A stretch of 64,000 bases of DNA from Lachnospiraceae bacterium (GCA_022766245.1 JALEPL010000012.1:1-64000); one strand, 5' to 3'; shown: positions 45,937-55,414, counted from the stretch's first letter. Translations and numbers: made by a program. Notes: generated from the sequence alone by a model not told the origin.

Positions 45937-46797
45937 ATGGAAATCTGGTTTGATGAATTGTATACCGACCATGCAAAATTGTCGGTGCATATTGACAAGC
46001 AGTTGTTTTCCGGGGAAAGCGAATATCAGCGGATCGATGTGTTTGATTCCCAGGAATATGGAAAATTTGTGGCATTGGACGGAGATATTGTTTTTTCCGA
46101 AAAGGACGAGTTTATTTATGATGAGATGGTGACCCATGTTCCCATGGCGGTGCATCCGGATGTGAAGAAGGTGCTGATCATCGGTGGAGGAGACGGCGGC
46201 GTGGCCAGAGAGCTGCTGCGTTATGAGTCCATTGAGTCCATCGATGTGGTGGAGACCGATGTGATGTTTGTGGATGTATGTCGGGATATTTTCCCGGAGA
46301 TTGCTGTGGCTCTGGAGGATCCCAAGGTGCGTGTCTACTATGATGACGGACTGAGATTTCTGCGAAACAAGCATGAGGTGTATGATCTGATCATCAATGA
46401 TTCTACAGATCCTTTTGGACACACCGAGGGATTATTTACCAAAGAATTTTACGGAAGCTGCTACAAAGCTTTAAAAAGTGATGGTATCATGGTGTATCAG
46501 CATGGAAGCCCCTTCTATAAGGAAGATGAAATGGCCTGCCGCAGTATGCATCGCAAGGTCTTTCGTTCCTTCCCCATCAGCAGAGTGTATCAGGCCTACA
46601 TCCCTACCTGCCCATCAGGTTACTGGCTGTTTGGCTTTGCCTCTAAGAAATATCATCCATTGAATGATTTTGAGCCGGAGCGGTGGAAGTCACTCCATAT
46701 CAATACCAGATATTATACGGCGAACCTGCATCAGGGAGCCTTTATGTTGCCAAAATTCGTAGAAGATCTATTAGAGCAGGAGGAGAAAAAAGCATGA
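45937..46797 (+). CDS. speE: Spermidine synthase family aminopropyltransferase
   Basis: 286 residues. The N-terminal beta domain is followed by the methyltransferase-like fold with VLIIGGGDGGVARELLRY (about residue 83), the acidic VVETDV and NDSTDPFGHTEGLF, where the Asp residues bind the amine substrate. It would transfer an aminopropyl group from decarboxylated SAM to putrescine or agmatine. No speD (SAM decarboxylase) is in the window. TAAGGAG precedes the ATG. Its stop overlaps the next gene (ATGA). Confidence 0.9.
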   Translation: MEIWFDELYTDHAKLSVHIDKQLFSGESEYQRIDVFDSQEYGKFVALDGDIVFSEKDEFIYDEMVTHVPMAVHPDVKKVLIIGGGDGGVARELLRYESIESIDVVETDVMFVDVCRDIFPEIAVALEDPKVRVYYDDGLRFLRNKHEVYDLIINDSTDPFGHTEGLFTKEFYGSCYKALKSDGIMVYQHGSPFYKEDEMACRSMHRKVFRSFPISRVYQAYIPTCPSGYWLFGFASKKYHPLNDFEPERWKSLHINTRYYTANLHQGAFMLPKFVEDLLEQEEKKA

Positions 46798-48074
46798 GCA
46801 GATTATTGATTATCGGATGTGGCGGTGTGGCAGGAGTTGCTATCCGCAAATGTTGTCAGAACAGTGAAGTGTTCTCAGAGATTATGATTGCCAGCAGAAC
46901 CAAGGAAAAATGTGATGAGGTGAAGGCCAAGCTGGAGGGAAAAACAGCCACTAAGATTGAGACGGCTAAGGTGGACGCAGACAACGTGGAGGAACTGACT
47001 GCATTGATCCGCTCCTATCAGCCGGATGCAGTGCTGAATCTGGCGCTGCCCTATCAGGATCTTACCATTATGGATGCCTGCCTGGCAGCTGGAGTTGACT
47101 ATATTGATACTGCGAACTATGAGCCGGAGGATACCGATGATCCTCAGTGGCGTGCCATCTATGAGAAACGCTGTAAGGAGCAGGGATTTACTGCATACTT
47201 TGATTATTCCTGGCAGTGGCAGTATCAGGAGAAGTTTAAAGAAGCCGGCCATATGGCACTTTTGGGTACCGGTTTTGATCCCGGAGTGACCAGCGTATTT
47301 AGTGCTTACGCCTTAAAGCATTACTTCGACGAGATTCACACCATTGACATTATGGACTGTAATGGCGGAGATCACGGATATCCCTTTGCCACCAACTTCA
47401 ACCCGGAGATTAACTTAAGGGAAGTATCCGCCAATGGTTCCTATTGGGAGGATGGACATTGGGTGGAGACAGAACCCATGGAATTTAAATCAAAATATAA
47501 TTTCCCACAGGTGGGAGAAAAGGATATGTACCTTCTGCACCATGAGGAAATTGAGTCTCTGGCAAAGAATATTCCGGGAGTGAAGCGGATCCGTTTCTTT
47601 ATGACCTTTGGACAGAGTTATCTCACCCACATGAAATGTCTGGAGAATGTGGGCATGCTGTCCACTTCCCCGGTGGAATTCAATGGACAGGAGATTGTGC
47701 CCATTCAGTTTTTAAAGGCACTTTTGCCGGATCCGGCATCTTTAGGTCCCAGAACCGTGGGAAAAACCAACATCGGGTGTATCTTCACCGGTGTGAAGGA
47801 TGGCAAGGAGAAGACCATTTATATTTACAACGTATGTGACCATCAGGAGGCTTATCGGGAGGTGGAATCCCAGGCGATTTCCTATACCACCGGTGTGCCG
47901 GCTATGATCGGTGCCATGATGGTGGTGACAGGAGCATGGAAGGGAACCGGTGTATTCAATGTGGAAGAGTTTGATCCGGATCCCTATATGGATGCATTGA
48001 ACCGTTTCGGACTGCCCTGGGTGGTATGTGAAGACCCGGAGCCGGTAAAGGTATGGAGAGCAGATGAAGAATAA
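46794..48074 (+). CDS. Carboxyspermidine/carboxynorspermidine dehydrogenase (saccharopine dehydrogenase family)
   Basis: 426 residues from ATG 46794, within AGGAGG-spaced distance and overlapping speE by 4 bases. A Rossmann N-terminus (LLIIGCGGVAGVAIRKCC) binds NAD(P)H; ALLGTGFDPGVTSVFSAYAL and the later DPASLGPRTVGKTNIGCIF are typical of the Casdh/Lys9 family. It condenses aspartate semialdehyde with putrescine (or diaminopropane) and reduces the imine to carboxy(nor)spermidine. The overlap with nspC, the next enzyme, confirms the pathway. Confidence 0.88.
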   Translation: MSRLLIIGCGGVAGVAIRKCCQNSEVFSEIMIASRTKEKCDEVKAKLEGKTATKIETAKVDADNVEELTALIRSYQPDAVLNLALPYQDLTIMDACLAAGVDYIDTANYEPEDTDDPQWRAIYEKRCKEQGFTAYFDYSWQWQYQEKFKEAGHMALLGTGFDPGVTSVFSAYALKHYFDEIHTIDIMDCNGGDHGYPFATNFNPEINLREVSANGSYWEDGHWVETEPMEFKSKYNFPQVGEKDMYLLHHEEIESLAKNIPGVKRIRFFMTFGQSYLTHMKCLENVGMLSTSPVEFNGQEIVPIQFLKALLPDPASLGPRTVGKTNIGCIFTGVKDGKEKTIYIYNVCDHQEAYREVESQAISYTTGVPAMIGAMMVVTGAWKGTGVFNVEEFDPDPYMDALNRFGLPWVVCEDPEPVKVWRADEE

Positions 48075-49206
48075 GAGTTTACAGGATAACATGGCGTCGC
48101 TTGCAACGCCATGTTATGTTATAGATGAGAAAAAATTAAGAGAGAATCTGGAAGTATTAAAAGAGGTTCAAGAGGATACCGGATGCAAGATTTTGTTGGC
48201 TCAGAAGGCTTTTTCCTGTTTTTATGAATATCCACTCATAGGAAAATATTTGGCCGGAACCACCTCCAGCGGACTCTATGAGGCAAGACTGGCCCATGAA
48301 GAGATGGGGAAGGAGAACCATGTGTTTGAGCCTGCCTATAAAGAGGATGAGATGGAGGAGCTGGCAAAAATATGCGACCATCTGATTTTTAATTCTCTGA
48401 CGCAGTTGGAAAAATATCAGGATTGCTTGCCGGGGGTTAGTATCGGACTTCGGATTAATCCGGAGTGTTCCACACAGGAGGGGCATGCCATTTATGATCC
48501 CTGCGCACCGGGTTCCCGGCTGGGAATACGGGCGGAGCAGCTGCAGGGATTTGATTTGTCCCGGGTGGAAGGCCTGCATTTTCATACCCTGTGCGAGCAG
48601 AATGCAGATGACCTGAAAAAGACGTTGGAAGCGGTGGAGGAACGATTTGGTCACTACTTACATCAGATGAAGTGGTTGAATATGGGCGGTGGACATCATA
48701 TCACCAGGGAGGATTATGATGTTTCTCTGCTAAAGCAGTGCATCCGCCATATGCAGGAGACCTACGACCTGCAGATCTATCTGGAACCGGGGGAGGCCAT
48801 TGCGTTAAATGCCGGCTATCTGGTGACGGAGGTGATGGATGTGGTGCCGTCGGAACTTCCGGTGTTGATATTGGATGCCTCCGCAGCCTGCCATATGCCG
48901 GATGTGCTGGAGATGCCTTATCGACCGCCGCTTATGAACAGTGGAGCACCGGGAGAGAAGGCATATACCTATCGGTTAGGTTCACGGACCTGTCTGGCGG
49001 GGGATGTGATTGGCGACTATTCTTTTGACCGGGAGCTTAGCGTGGGAGATCGGCTCTATTTTGAGGATATGGCTATTTACTCCATGGTGAAGAACAATAC
49101 ATTCAACGGAATGGCGCTGCCGGATATTGCGGTCATGGAGGAGGATGGAACCTGCAAGGTGATCCGCCACTTCGGGTATGAGGACTTTAAAGGAAGATTA
49201 TCGTAG
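48064..49206 (+). CDS. nspC: Carboxynorspermidine/carboxyspermidine decarboxylase
   Basis: 380 residues, overlapping the dehydrogenase by 11 bases. It is an alanine-racemase-fold (type III) PLP decarboxylase. The PLP Lys is in [11 protein letters not shown] (about residue 40). Further conserved parts are [34 protein letters not shown] and [17 protein letters not shown] with the catalytic Cys from the neighbouring subunit. It releases CO2 from carboxyspermidine to give spermidine, or carboxynorspermidine to norspermidine. Confidence 0.92.
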   Translation: MKNKSLQDNMASLATPCYVIDEKKLRENLEVLKEVQEDTGCKILLAQKAFSCFYEYPLIGKYLAGTTSSGLYEARLAHEEMGKENHVFEPAYKEDEMEELAKICDHLIFNSLTQLEKYQDCLPGVSIGLRINPECSTQEGHAIYDPCAPGSRLGIRAEQLQGFDLSRVEGLHFHTLCEQNADDLKKTLEAVEERFGHYLHQMKWLNMGGGHHITREDYDVSLLKQCIRHMQETYDLQIYLEPGEAIALNAGYLVTEVMDVVPSELPVLILDASAACHMPDVLEMPYRPPLMNSGAPGEKAYTYRLGSRTCLAGDVIGDYSFDRELSVGDRLYFEDMAIYSMVKNNTFNGMALPDIAVMEEDGTCKVIRHFGYEDFKGRLS

Positions 49207-49228
49207 GCGATTGGGAAAGGAAGAAGAA

Positions 49229-50335
49229 ATGAGCTATAGAAGAATTAGTGCCACTCCAAGAGAAGACGAATATCGTATGCCGGGGGAGTTCGAGCCCCAT
49301 CAGGGATGTATCATGATCTGGCCCATTCGTCCCGGATCCTGGCCTCACGAAGCGAAAGCCGCCCAGCAGGTGTTTGCCCGGTTGGCAGAAATAATTGCGG
49401 AGAGTGAGGAAGTCTACATGCTTACAGATCCGGAATGGGTGGAACGGGCCCGGAAGATGCTGTCAGAAAAGATTCATGTGATTCCCATGGAAAGCGATGA
49501 TGCCTGGGCCAGAGATGTGGGGCCAACCTTTGTGGTGAATAATGAAGGTTGCGTGCGAGGCGTAGACTGGCAGTTCAATGCCTGGGGCGGAATCTATGAT
49601 GGCCTGTATCAAAGCTGGGAGAAGGATGAGCAGGTGGCGGATCTTTTTTGCCGGGAAATGGATTGCCCGGTGTACGATGCCAGACATTTCGTGTTGGAAG
49701 GGGGCTCTATACATTCTGACGGAGAAGGCACCGTTTTGGTGACAGAAAGCTGTCTGCTTAGTCCGGGACGAAATCCAAAACTTACCAAAGAGCAGATCGA
49801 GGAAGAATTGAAAAAATATCTGGGAGCAGAGAAGGTTATCTGGCTTCCATGTGGAATCTATCAGGACGAAACCAATGAACATGTGGATAACGTCTGTGCA
49901 TTTGTGGCACCGGGGGAAGTACTGTTGGCATGGACAGATGATAAAGAGGATCCTCAGTATGACATGTCCCTGAGAGATTACGAGCTTTTGCGCAGGGAAA
50001 AGGATGCCAGGGGAAGGAGTTTTGTGATTCATAAGCTGCCGATTCCCAAACATCCCGTATGTATAACCGAGCAGGATCTGGAAGGATATCAGTTTGAGGA
50101 GGGGGAGGATCAGAGAGAAGTGGGAGAACGACTGGCCGCCAGCTATGTAAATTTTTACATTTCCAACGGTGCGGTATTGCTGCCCCAGTTCGGGGATGAT
50201 CAGGATGAAGTGGCGGTGCAGATCATGAAAGAATGTTTTCCTGACCGGGAGATCTTTCCGATTTATGCAAGGGATATTCTGGTGGGAGGCGGAAATATCC
50301 ATTGTATTACCCAGCAGATTCCCAAGGGAAAATAG
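49229..50335 (+). CDS. aguA: Agmatine deiminase
   Basis: 368 residues from ATG 49229 ([20 protein letters not shown]), after AAAGGAAG; upstream in-frame codons overlap nspC without a signal. It belongs to the guanidino-group-modifying family. The catalytic Cys is in [11 protein letters not shown] near the C-terminus, and the acid/His pair in [11 protein letters not shown], with [13 protein letters not shown] at about residue 90. It converts agmatine to N-carbamoylputrescine and NH3. The partner aguB lies 3.2 kb downstream, beyond nrdD and a tandem repeat. Confidence 0.93.
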   Translation: MSYRRISATPREDEYRMPGEFEPHQGCIMIWPIRPGSWPHEAKAAQQVFARLAEIIAESEEVYMLTDPEWVERARKMLSEKIHVIPMESDDAWARDVGPTFVVNNEGCVRGVDWQFNAWGGIYDGLYQSWEKDEQVADLFCREMDCPVYDARHFVLEGGSIHSDGEGTVLVTESCLLSPGRNPKLTKEQIEEELKKYLGAEKVIWLPCGIYQDETNEHVDNVCAFVAPGEVLLAWTDDKEDPQYDMSLRDYELLRREKDARGRSFVIHKLPIPKHPVCITEQDLEGYQFEEGEDQREVGERLAASYVNFYISNGAVLLPQFGDDQDEVAVQIMKECFPDREIFPIYARDILVGGGNIHCITQQIPKGK

Positions 50336-50397
50336 CTCTTGTATATTTTCACGATTTTTATGAAAATTAGGGAAAACACTTTTTCTTTGAAAAGGAA

Positions 50398-50408
50398 TGT
50401 GCTATAAT
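50398..50408 (+). promoter_or_regulatory. Extended -10 promoter for nrdD
   Basis: TGC-TATAAT (TATAAT at 50403-50408) with a T-rich, poor -35 region, about 140 bases before the chosen nrdD start. Sequences resembling NrdR half sites (CGATATGTAG near 50416, AGATATAGAG near 50450) lie just downstream, but their 34-base spacing is not the usual 31-32. Confidence 0.45.
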
Positions 50409-50546
50409 CACTCTGCGATATGTAGTAGATAGTTTTTTATATAGATACAAGATATAGAGAAAATGCCGAAAACTGAGCTTTTCGTAAGGGGAAGAGAAAA
50501 ATGCCGGAAACAGGCAGCAGAGGTAGGTAACATGTTGGAGGGAATT

Positions 50547-52736
50547 ATGGATACTGAGGTAAAAACAAACGTAATCAAAAGAAATGGTGAGGAAGTGGAT
50601 TTTGATCTGACCAAGATTGCGAATGCCATCAAGGCGGCGAATGACAGTGTCGATCCGCTGCATCAGATGAATGAATATCAGATTCAGGCAGTGGCAGACA
50701 AGATTGCCGCTCAGGTGAAAGAGTCGACCCATGCGGTGCATGTGGAGGATATTCAGGATATGGTGGAGACCGGTATCATGGAGATGCGTGGGTATGAGGT
50801 GGCACAGAAATATGTGCGTTATCGCTATAAGAGAGAGCTGAATCGTAAGTCTAATACCACAGACAATGGAATCCTTACCCTGATTGAGAATCTGAATGAA
50901 GAGATTAACCAGGAGAATTCCAATAAAAATCCAGTGATCAATTCCACCCAGCGTGATTATATGGCAGGAGAGGTCAGCAAGGATCTTTCCAAGCGTGTAC
51001 TTCTGCCGGAGGAAGTGGTGGAGGCTCATGAGGCCGGTATCATTCACTTCCATGATTCGGATTATTTTGCCCAGAAGGAGCATAACTGTGATTTGGTGAA
51101 TTTAGAGGATATGCTGCAGAATGGTACGGTAATCAGTGAGACGCAGATTGATAAGCCCCACAGTTTTTTTACCGCATGTAATGTGACAACCCAGATTGTG
51201 GCACAGGTGGCCAGCAACCAGTATGGTGGTCAGACCTTTACCCTGGCTCATCTGGCACCCTTTGTAGATGTGAGCCGTCAGAAAATCCGTGGGCAGGTGA
51301 TTGAGGAACGCAAGGAATGTGGAGAATCGCTGGACGAGGAAATCATCAGAAAAGTAACGGAGAAGCGTTTAAGAACAGAAATCAAGAGTGGAATTCAGAC
51401 CATTCAGTACCAGTTGATTACGTTGATGACCTGTAATGGCCAGGCACCTTTTGTTACCATGTTCATGTATCTGGATGAAGTTCCGGATGGACAGGTGCGC
51501 GAGGATTTGGCGCTGATTATTGAGGAAGTGTTGAAGCAGCGAATCCAGGGCGTGAAAAATGAAAAAGGTGTGTGGATTACCCCTGCATTCCCGAAACTAA
51601 TCTATGTGCTGGATGAGGATAATGTTACAGAGGATTCCCGTTACTGGTATCTGACAAAGCTTGCGGCAAAGTGTACGGCAAAACGTATGGTGCCGGATTA
51701 TATTTCCGCAAAGGTCATGCGGGAACTGAAAAACGGGGATGTATATCCCTGCATGGGATGTCGATCCTTCCCTACCTCGGAGGATGGACAGCGCAACCCC
51801 GACGGAAGCCGGAAGTATTATGGCCGCTTCAATCAGGGCGTGGTTACCATCAATCTGGTGGATGTGGCATGTTCCTCCAATGGAGACATGGATAAGTTCT
51901 GGGAGATTCTGGATGAGAGACTGGAGCTTTGCCATCGAGCCCTTCGTTGTCGGCATGAACGTTTGCTGGGAACCCTTTCCGATGTGGCGCCCATTCTGTG
52001 GCAGCATGGAGCACTGGCACGGTTGGAAAAGGGTGAGAAGATCGATAAGCTGTTGTATGACGGCTATTCTACCATCTCACTGGGTTATGCAGGACTTTCC
52101 GAAATGTGCATGCGCATGATTGGTGAGACTCATACCTCAGAAAAGGGACGTGAGTTTGGTCTGGCCGTGATGCAGAGATTAAATGATAAGTGTAAGGAGT
52201 GGAGAGCTGCAGAGAACATTGGTTATTCTGTATATGGTACGCCGATGGAATCCACCACCTATAAGTTTGCAAAATGTCTGCAGAAGCGTTTCGGTATCAT
52301 ACCGGGTGTGACAGACAAGAATTATATTACAAACAGTTACCATGTGCATGTGGCAGAGCCCATTGATGCATTCAGCAAGCTAAAACTGGAGGCAGAGTTC
52401 CAGAAGCTGTCTCCTGGTGGAGCCATCAGCTATGTGGAGGTGCCGAACCTTCAGAATAATCTGGATGCAGTCGTTTCTGTGATGCGGTTTATCTATGATA
52501 ATATCGTGTACGCAGAGCTGAATACTAAGAGCGATTATTGCGAATGCTGTGGGTACGATGGCGAGATTAAAATAGTGAACGATGATGCAGGAAAGCTGGT
52601 TTGGGAGTGCCCCAACTGTGGAAACCGGGATCAGAATCAGATGTTTGTGGCCAGACGGACCTGTGGATATATCGGAACCCAGTTCTGGAATCAGGGTAGA
52701 ACCCAGGAGATCAGGGACCGTGTGCTGCACCTGTAA
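50547..52736 (+). CDS. nrdD: Anaerobic ribonucleoside-triphosphate reductase
   Basis: 729 residues from ATG 50547 (MDTEVKTNVIKRNGEEVDFD), five bases after GGAGG; earlier ATGs lack this. An N-terminal ATP cone (about 8-100) gives allosteric control. The catalytic barrel follows (HNCDLVNLEDML; NVTTQIVAQVASNQYGGQTF). The C-terminal zinc site has CECCGYDG and CPNCGNRD, and the glycyl radical lies in RRTCGYIGTQ. It makes dNTPs under anoxia. The activase nrdG usually follows directly but is absent here and must be elsewhere. Confidence 0.96.
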   Translation: MDTEVKTNVIKRNGEEVDFDLTKIANAIKAANDSVDPLHQMNEYQIQAVADKIAAQVKESTHAVHVEDIQDMVETGIMEMRGYEVAQKYVRYRYKRELNRKSNTTDNGILTLIENLNEEINQENSNKNPVINSTQRDYMAGEVSKDLSKRVLLPEEVVEAHEAGIIHFHDSDYFAQKEHNCDLVNLEDMLQNGTVISETQIDKPHSFFTACNVTTQIVAQVASNQYGGQTFTLAHLAPFVDVSRQKIRGQVIEERKECGESLDEEIIRKVTEKRLRTEIKSGIQTIQYQLITLMTCNGQAPFVTMFMYLDEVPDGQVREDLALIIEEVLKQRIQGVKNEKGVWITPAFPKLIYVLDEDNVTEDSRYWYLTKLAAKCTAKRMVPDYISAKVMRELKNGDVYPCMGCRSFPTSEDGQRNPDGSRKYYGRFNQGVVTINLVDVACSSNGDMDKFWEILDERLELCHRALRCRHERLLGTLSDVAPILWQHGALARLEKGEKIDKLLYDGYSTISLGYAGLSEMCMRMIGETHTSEKGREFGLAVMQRLNDKCKEWRAAENIGYSVYGTPMESTTYKFAKCLQKRFGIIPGVTDKNYITNSYHVHVAEPIDAFSKLKLEAEFQKLSPGGAISYVEVPNLQNNLDAVVSVMRFIYDNIVYAELNTKSDYCECCGYDGEIKIVNDDAGKLVWECPNCGNRDQNQMFVARRTCGYIGTQFWNQGRTQEIRDRVLHL

Positions 52737-52760
52737 TATATTCTGGGAGGAGAGCAGGCA

Positions 52761-53003
52761 ATGCAAGGGAAAGATGTTCTATATAATGGACAAGTGCTTA
52801 CATTAACAAAATATTTTGGAGTCCCATGTCTATTTATTAGAAATGCCTCTCAGATATCTATACCCAAAATGCAATTTGTAGGTGGGTATCCGAATGAATA
52901 CTGTATTTATATTAGCGATTTAACTGATCAGGAAAAGAGTAGGATAACAGATTTGAATGGAAAACCATTCAATTTGGAAGAAGAAATAAGTAAGTTGCAA
53001 TAA
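52761..53003 (+). CDS. Small protein of unknown function
   Basis: 80 residues from ATG 52761, preceded by GGGAGGAGAGCAGGCA, 24 bases after nrdD and probably on its transcript. The composition is that of a soluble folded protein (FGVPCLFIRNASQISI; YCIYISDLTDQEKSRI). No family was recognised. It stands where nrdG would be expected but shares no motif with it (no CxxxCxxC). Codon use is more AT-rich than that of nrdD. It may be a late insertion or a truncated gene. Confidence 0.5.
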   Translation: MQGKDVLYNGQVLTLTKYFGVPCLFIRNASQISIPKMQFVGGYPNEYCIYISDLTDQEKSRITDLNGKPFNLEEEISKLQ

Positions 53004-53052
53004 AGTCAAATTGGGGTTTGCAGACGTGATTAATTGATTGATAAAGAAAATG

Positions 53053-53415
53053 GTTTCATATCTGTTGGCACAAAATAAGAATTTCATACCTGCCGATATC
53101 AAAATGAGGAAATAGGTATGAAAAAAGTATGAAACTGCTCAGGGATGAGAAAATTTTTCATACCTGTAGACGCCCAAAAGAGGTTATAGGTATGAATTTG
53201 ATATGAAAATTGCTCAGGGATGAGAAAATTTTTCATACCTGTAGACGCCAAAAAGAGGTTATAGGTATGAAATTGATATGAAAACTGCTCAGGGATGAGA
53301 AAATTTTTCATACCTGTAGACGCCAAAAAGAGGTTATAGGTATGAAATTGATATGAAAACTGCTCAGGGACGAGAGAAGATTTCATACCTGTCGATGCTC
53401 GAGGGGGAATAGGTC
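53053..53415 (+). repeat. 75-bp tandem repeat array with internal inverted repeats
   Basis: TTTCATACCTGTAGACGCC recurs with a period of 75 bases (CAT of each unit at 53085, 53159, 53234, 53309 and 53384; the first step is 74), plus a degenerate unit at 53057. The middle units are nearly identical. Each holds GGTATGAAA and TTTCATACC as an inverted repeat able to form a hairpin. The minus strand is open through the array as a 25-residue repeat, but it lacks a ribosome binding site and I do not treat it as a gene. It separates nrdD from aguB. Confidence 0.85.
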
Positions 53416-53525
53416 TAACGGTAGCTTACAAATTTAGAAGTCGACAACTCCCAATTGACATGAATCATTTTAGTGGAAGAAAATGTGTAGAATAGAAGAT
53501 GTGTGAAAATAAAAAGGAGACCAAT

Positions 53526-54404
53526 ATGCGGAACGTGAAAGTGGCAGCGCTTCAGATGCGCTGCAAGGAAAGTATAGAGGAAAATATTAACAAGGCATTG
53601 GAGCTGGCAGGGCGGGCAGCAGATATGGGGGCACAGGTTATCCTACCTTCAGAACTGTTTGAACGCCCTTATTTTTGCCAGGAGCGACGGTACGAGTATT
53701 ATGAATATGCCACTCCCGTAGAGGAGAATCCGGCAGTACAGGCTTTCAGCCGTTTTGCTGCAGAGCGTCAAGTGGTAGTTCCGGTAAGCTTTTATGAAAA
53801 AGACAGACTGCGCACTTTTAATTCGATTGCCATGATTGACGCGGACGGTAGCAATCTGGGAGTATATCGCAAAACCCATATTCCCGATGACCATTATTAC
53901 CAGGAAAAATTCTATTTTGTGCCGGGAGACACCGGATTTCGCACCTTTGACACCCGCTATGGCACCATTGGTGTGGGCATCTGTTGGGATCAGTGGTTCC
54001 CTGAGACTGCCCGGTGTATGGCATTGATGGGAGCGGAGCTTTTAATGTATCCTACTGCTATTGGCAGCGAGCCCATTCTGGGCTGCGATAGTATGGGGCA
54101 TTGGCGCAGATGCATGCAGGGTCATGCCGCTGCAAATCTCATTCCCGTGGTGGCCGCAAATCGCATCGGAGAAGAAAAAGTTCGGCCCTGCCCGGAGAAT
54201 GGCAATCAGGAGTCGGCATTGACTTTTTATGGATCATCTTTTATCACGGACGAGACCGGGGCATTGGTGGCCGAGGCGGGGCGGGAAGAAGAAACGGTGC
54301 TTGTGGCAGAGTTTGACCTGGATGAGCTGGCAAAATCCCGACTGAACTGGGGACTGTTCCGGGATCGAAGACCGGAGCAGTATCATTTGATTGCGGAGAG
54401 ATAG
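53526..54404 (+). CDS. aguB: N-carbamoylputrescine amidase
   Basis: 292 residues from ATG 53526 (MRNVKVAALQMRCKES), after AAAAGGAG. It is a nitrilase-superfamily enzyme with the triad Glu in LPSELFERPYF, Lys in YRKTHIPDDHYYQEK and Cys in VGICWDQWFPE. These flanking residues, especially PDDHYYQEKFYF and ICWDQWFPE, are those of AguB. It hydrolyses N-carbamoylputrescine to putrescine, CO2 and NH3, completing the arginine route started by speA and aguA. Confidence 0.94.
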   Translation: MRNVKVAALQMRCKESIEENINKALELAGRAADMGAQVILPSELFERPYFCQERRYEYYEYATPVEENPAVQAFSRFAAERQVVVPVSFYEKDRLRTFNSIAMIDADGSNLGVYRKTHIPDDHYYQEKFYFVPGDTGFRTFDTRYGTIGVGICWDQWFPETARCMALMGAELLMYPTAIGSEPILGCDSMGHWRRCMQGHAAANLIPVVAANRIGEEKVRPCPENGNQESALTFYGSSFITDETGALVAEAGREEETVLVAEFDLDELAKSRLNWGLFRDRRPEQYHLIAER

Positions 54405-54440
54405 GAAACAATTGCATTTTTTGTGGTGGGACAAATATAA

Positions 54441-54590
54441 AATACATCGTATCTGTTCAGTACCTTCACAGATACGATTTGCAAACCCATGAAAATCGGC
54501 TGCGCCGATGGGGTTTGCTCACAGCTGAATCATGTTCTTACGGCCTCATCAGCAAGTGATTCGGCCTACTCTGAACAGTTACAATACATC
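54441..54590. mobile_element. MITE-like inverted-repeat element, copy B, with 8-bp target duplication
   Basis: The element spans 54449-54582 (134 bp), from GTATCTGTTCAG to CTGAACAGTTAC, terminal inverted repeats matching at 11 of 12 positions. The exact octamer AATACATC flanks it (54441-54448, 54583-54590). Next to the left end TTCAGTACCTTCACAGATAC is shared with the other copies, and an internal hairpin has GCAAACCCAT against ATGGGGTTTGC. It is non-coding and lies just after aguB. Confidence 0.78.
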
Positions 54591-54712
54591 AATATCAAAA
54601 GAATTCTTCTGAATATGGGCTTGCTGCTCCTGCTTTTTCCGTTATTTATGCAGGATATAGCATATGCGATAACCATAATGCTACATATACGCAGGCGATC
54701 ATCGTTTCATAA

Positions 54713-54913
54713 AAGCCCTCTGGTTATGCGTATTTTGAGAATCAAAACGGTACACAGGAAATGTATGATGAGGTTACGGTTGAGTATCTGGTAGAAGGCA
54801 GGACTTATAGTGGAGATATGCTTAAACGGCCGGGGGAATATCGAATTGGCGAAGAAGTGGAATATTGTTATGACAAGGAGAATTATCATTTATTTATGCC
54901 GAAGCGCATTTAA
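54713..54913 (+). pseudogene. Fragment of a DUF3592-like protein
   Basis: One frame reads GYAYFENQNGTQEMYDEVTV and then VEGRTYSGDMLKRPGEYRIG, EEVEYCYDKENYHLF to TAA at 54911-54913. The alternation resembles the C-terminal part of DUF3592-type membrane proteins. The upstream part, including any membrane helix, is not in the same frame, so it is a remnant. The stretch 54591-54712 holds only a possible hydrophobic piece in another frame. Confidence 0.4.
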
Positions 54914-55032
54914 GGGCTATCAGAAAGACTTTCTTTGCCGTTATAAAAGTCGGTCATTTTCAGTGTTGTGACGGGATGGATGCTCATTTTGTACTATTTG
55001 TGGTATGAATACATTTTAAAGACCATACATAT

Positions 55033-55108
55033 AAAGTGGCTGAATTGCGCCTGGGAACATTCTTTGGGGAGATGGCACTGCTGGCGGAGATGAATGACAA
55101 GGTATAGA
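55033..55108 (+). pseudogene. Fragment of a cyclic-nucleotide-binding (Crp-type) domain
   Basis: The short frame KVAELRLGTFFGEMALLAEM ends in TAG at 55106-55108. The phrase GxFFGEMALL is the phosphate-binding cassette of cNMP-binding domains. Nothing else of the domain survives around it. The rest of 54914-55170 shows no feature. Confidence 0.4.
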
Positions 55109-55203
55109 AGGCAAATAGGTGAAAAACTAGCTGGATCATTACAGAATAGGGCTCTTTATGGGGACGAAGAATGTGCTTTTCATTGCAATGGAGGATAAGA
55201 GAG

Positions 55204-55410
55204 ATGGCTAAGAAAATTATTGGAATAATTGCGAGTATTATCGGGATAGGTGTTGCTATATATTTAAGCTATCTTCATGGAACATTCTATGAGAATAATC
55301 AGGGATTGATCGCTTGTTCGTGTTTTGTTGGTTTTTGCTCGGCTTATTTTTTGATACAAAATATATGGAATATATTGAAAGAAATAGAACTGAAGAAATC
55401 AAAGGAGTAA
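55204..55410 (+). CDS. Small two-helix membrane protein
   Basis: 68 residues from ATG 55204, 10 bases after GGAGG. Two hydrophobic segments (IIGIIASIIGIGVAIYLSYL and SCFVGFCSAYFLIQNIWNI) are joined by a short polar loop and followed by a charged tail IELKKSKE. No family recognised. The good ribosome binding site and typical membrane-protein layout favour a real gene, although it stands amid gene debris. A partial copy of the inverted-repeat element begins right after its stop codon. Confidence 0.5.
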   Translation: MAKKIIGIIASIIGIGVAIYLSYLHGTFYENNQGLIACSCFVGFCSAYFLIQNIWNILKEIELKKSKE

Positions 55411-55414
55411 TTCC

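Noticed and set aside
50410..50462. Possible NrdR boxes before nrdD
   Set aside because: Two ATAT-centred half-matches are present, but they are degenerate and 34 bases apart instead of the usual 31-32; mentioned only as a weak note.
53099..53386. Minus-strand open frame of 25-residue repeats
   Set aside because: It is a by-product of the 75-bp tandem repeat (period divisible by three); no ribosome binding site, and the composition is like translated hairpin DNA.
54489..54794. Open frame of 101 codons after aguB
   Set aside because: Its first third lies inside the inverted-repeat element, it lacks a ribosome binding site, and another frame holds the DUF3592-like fragment.
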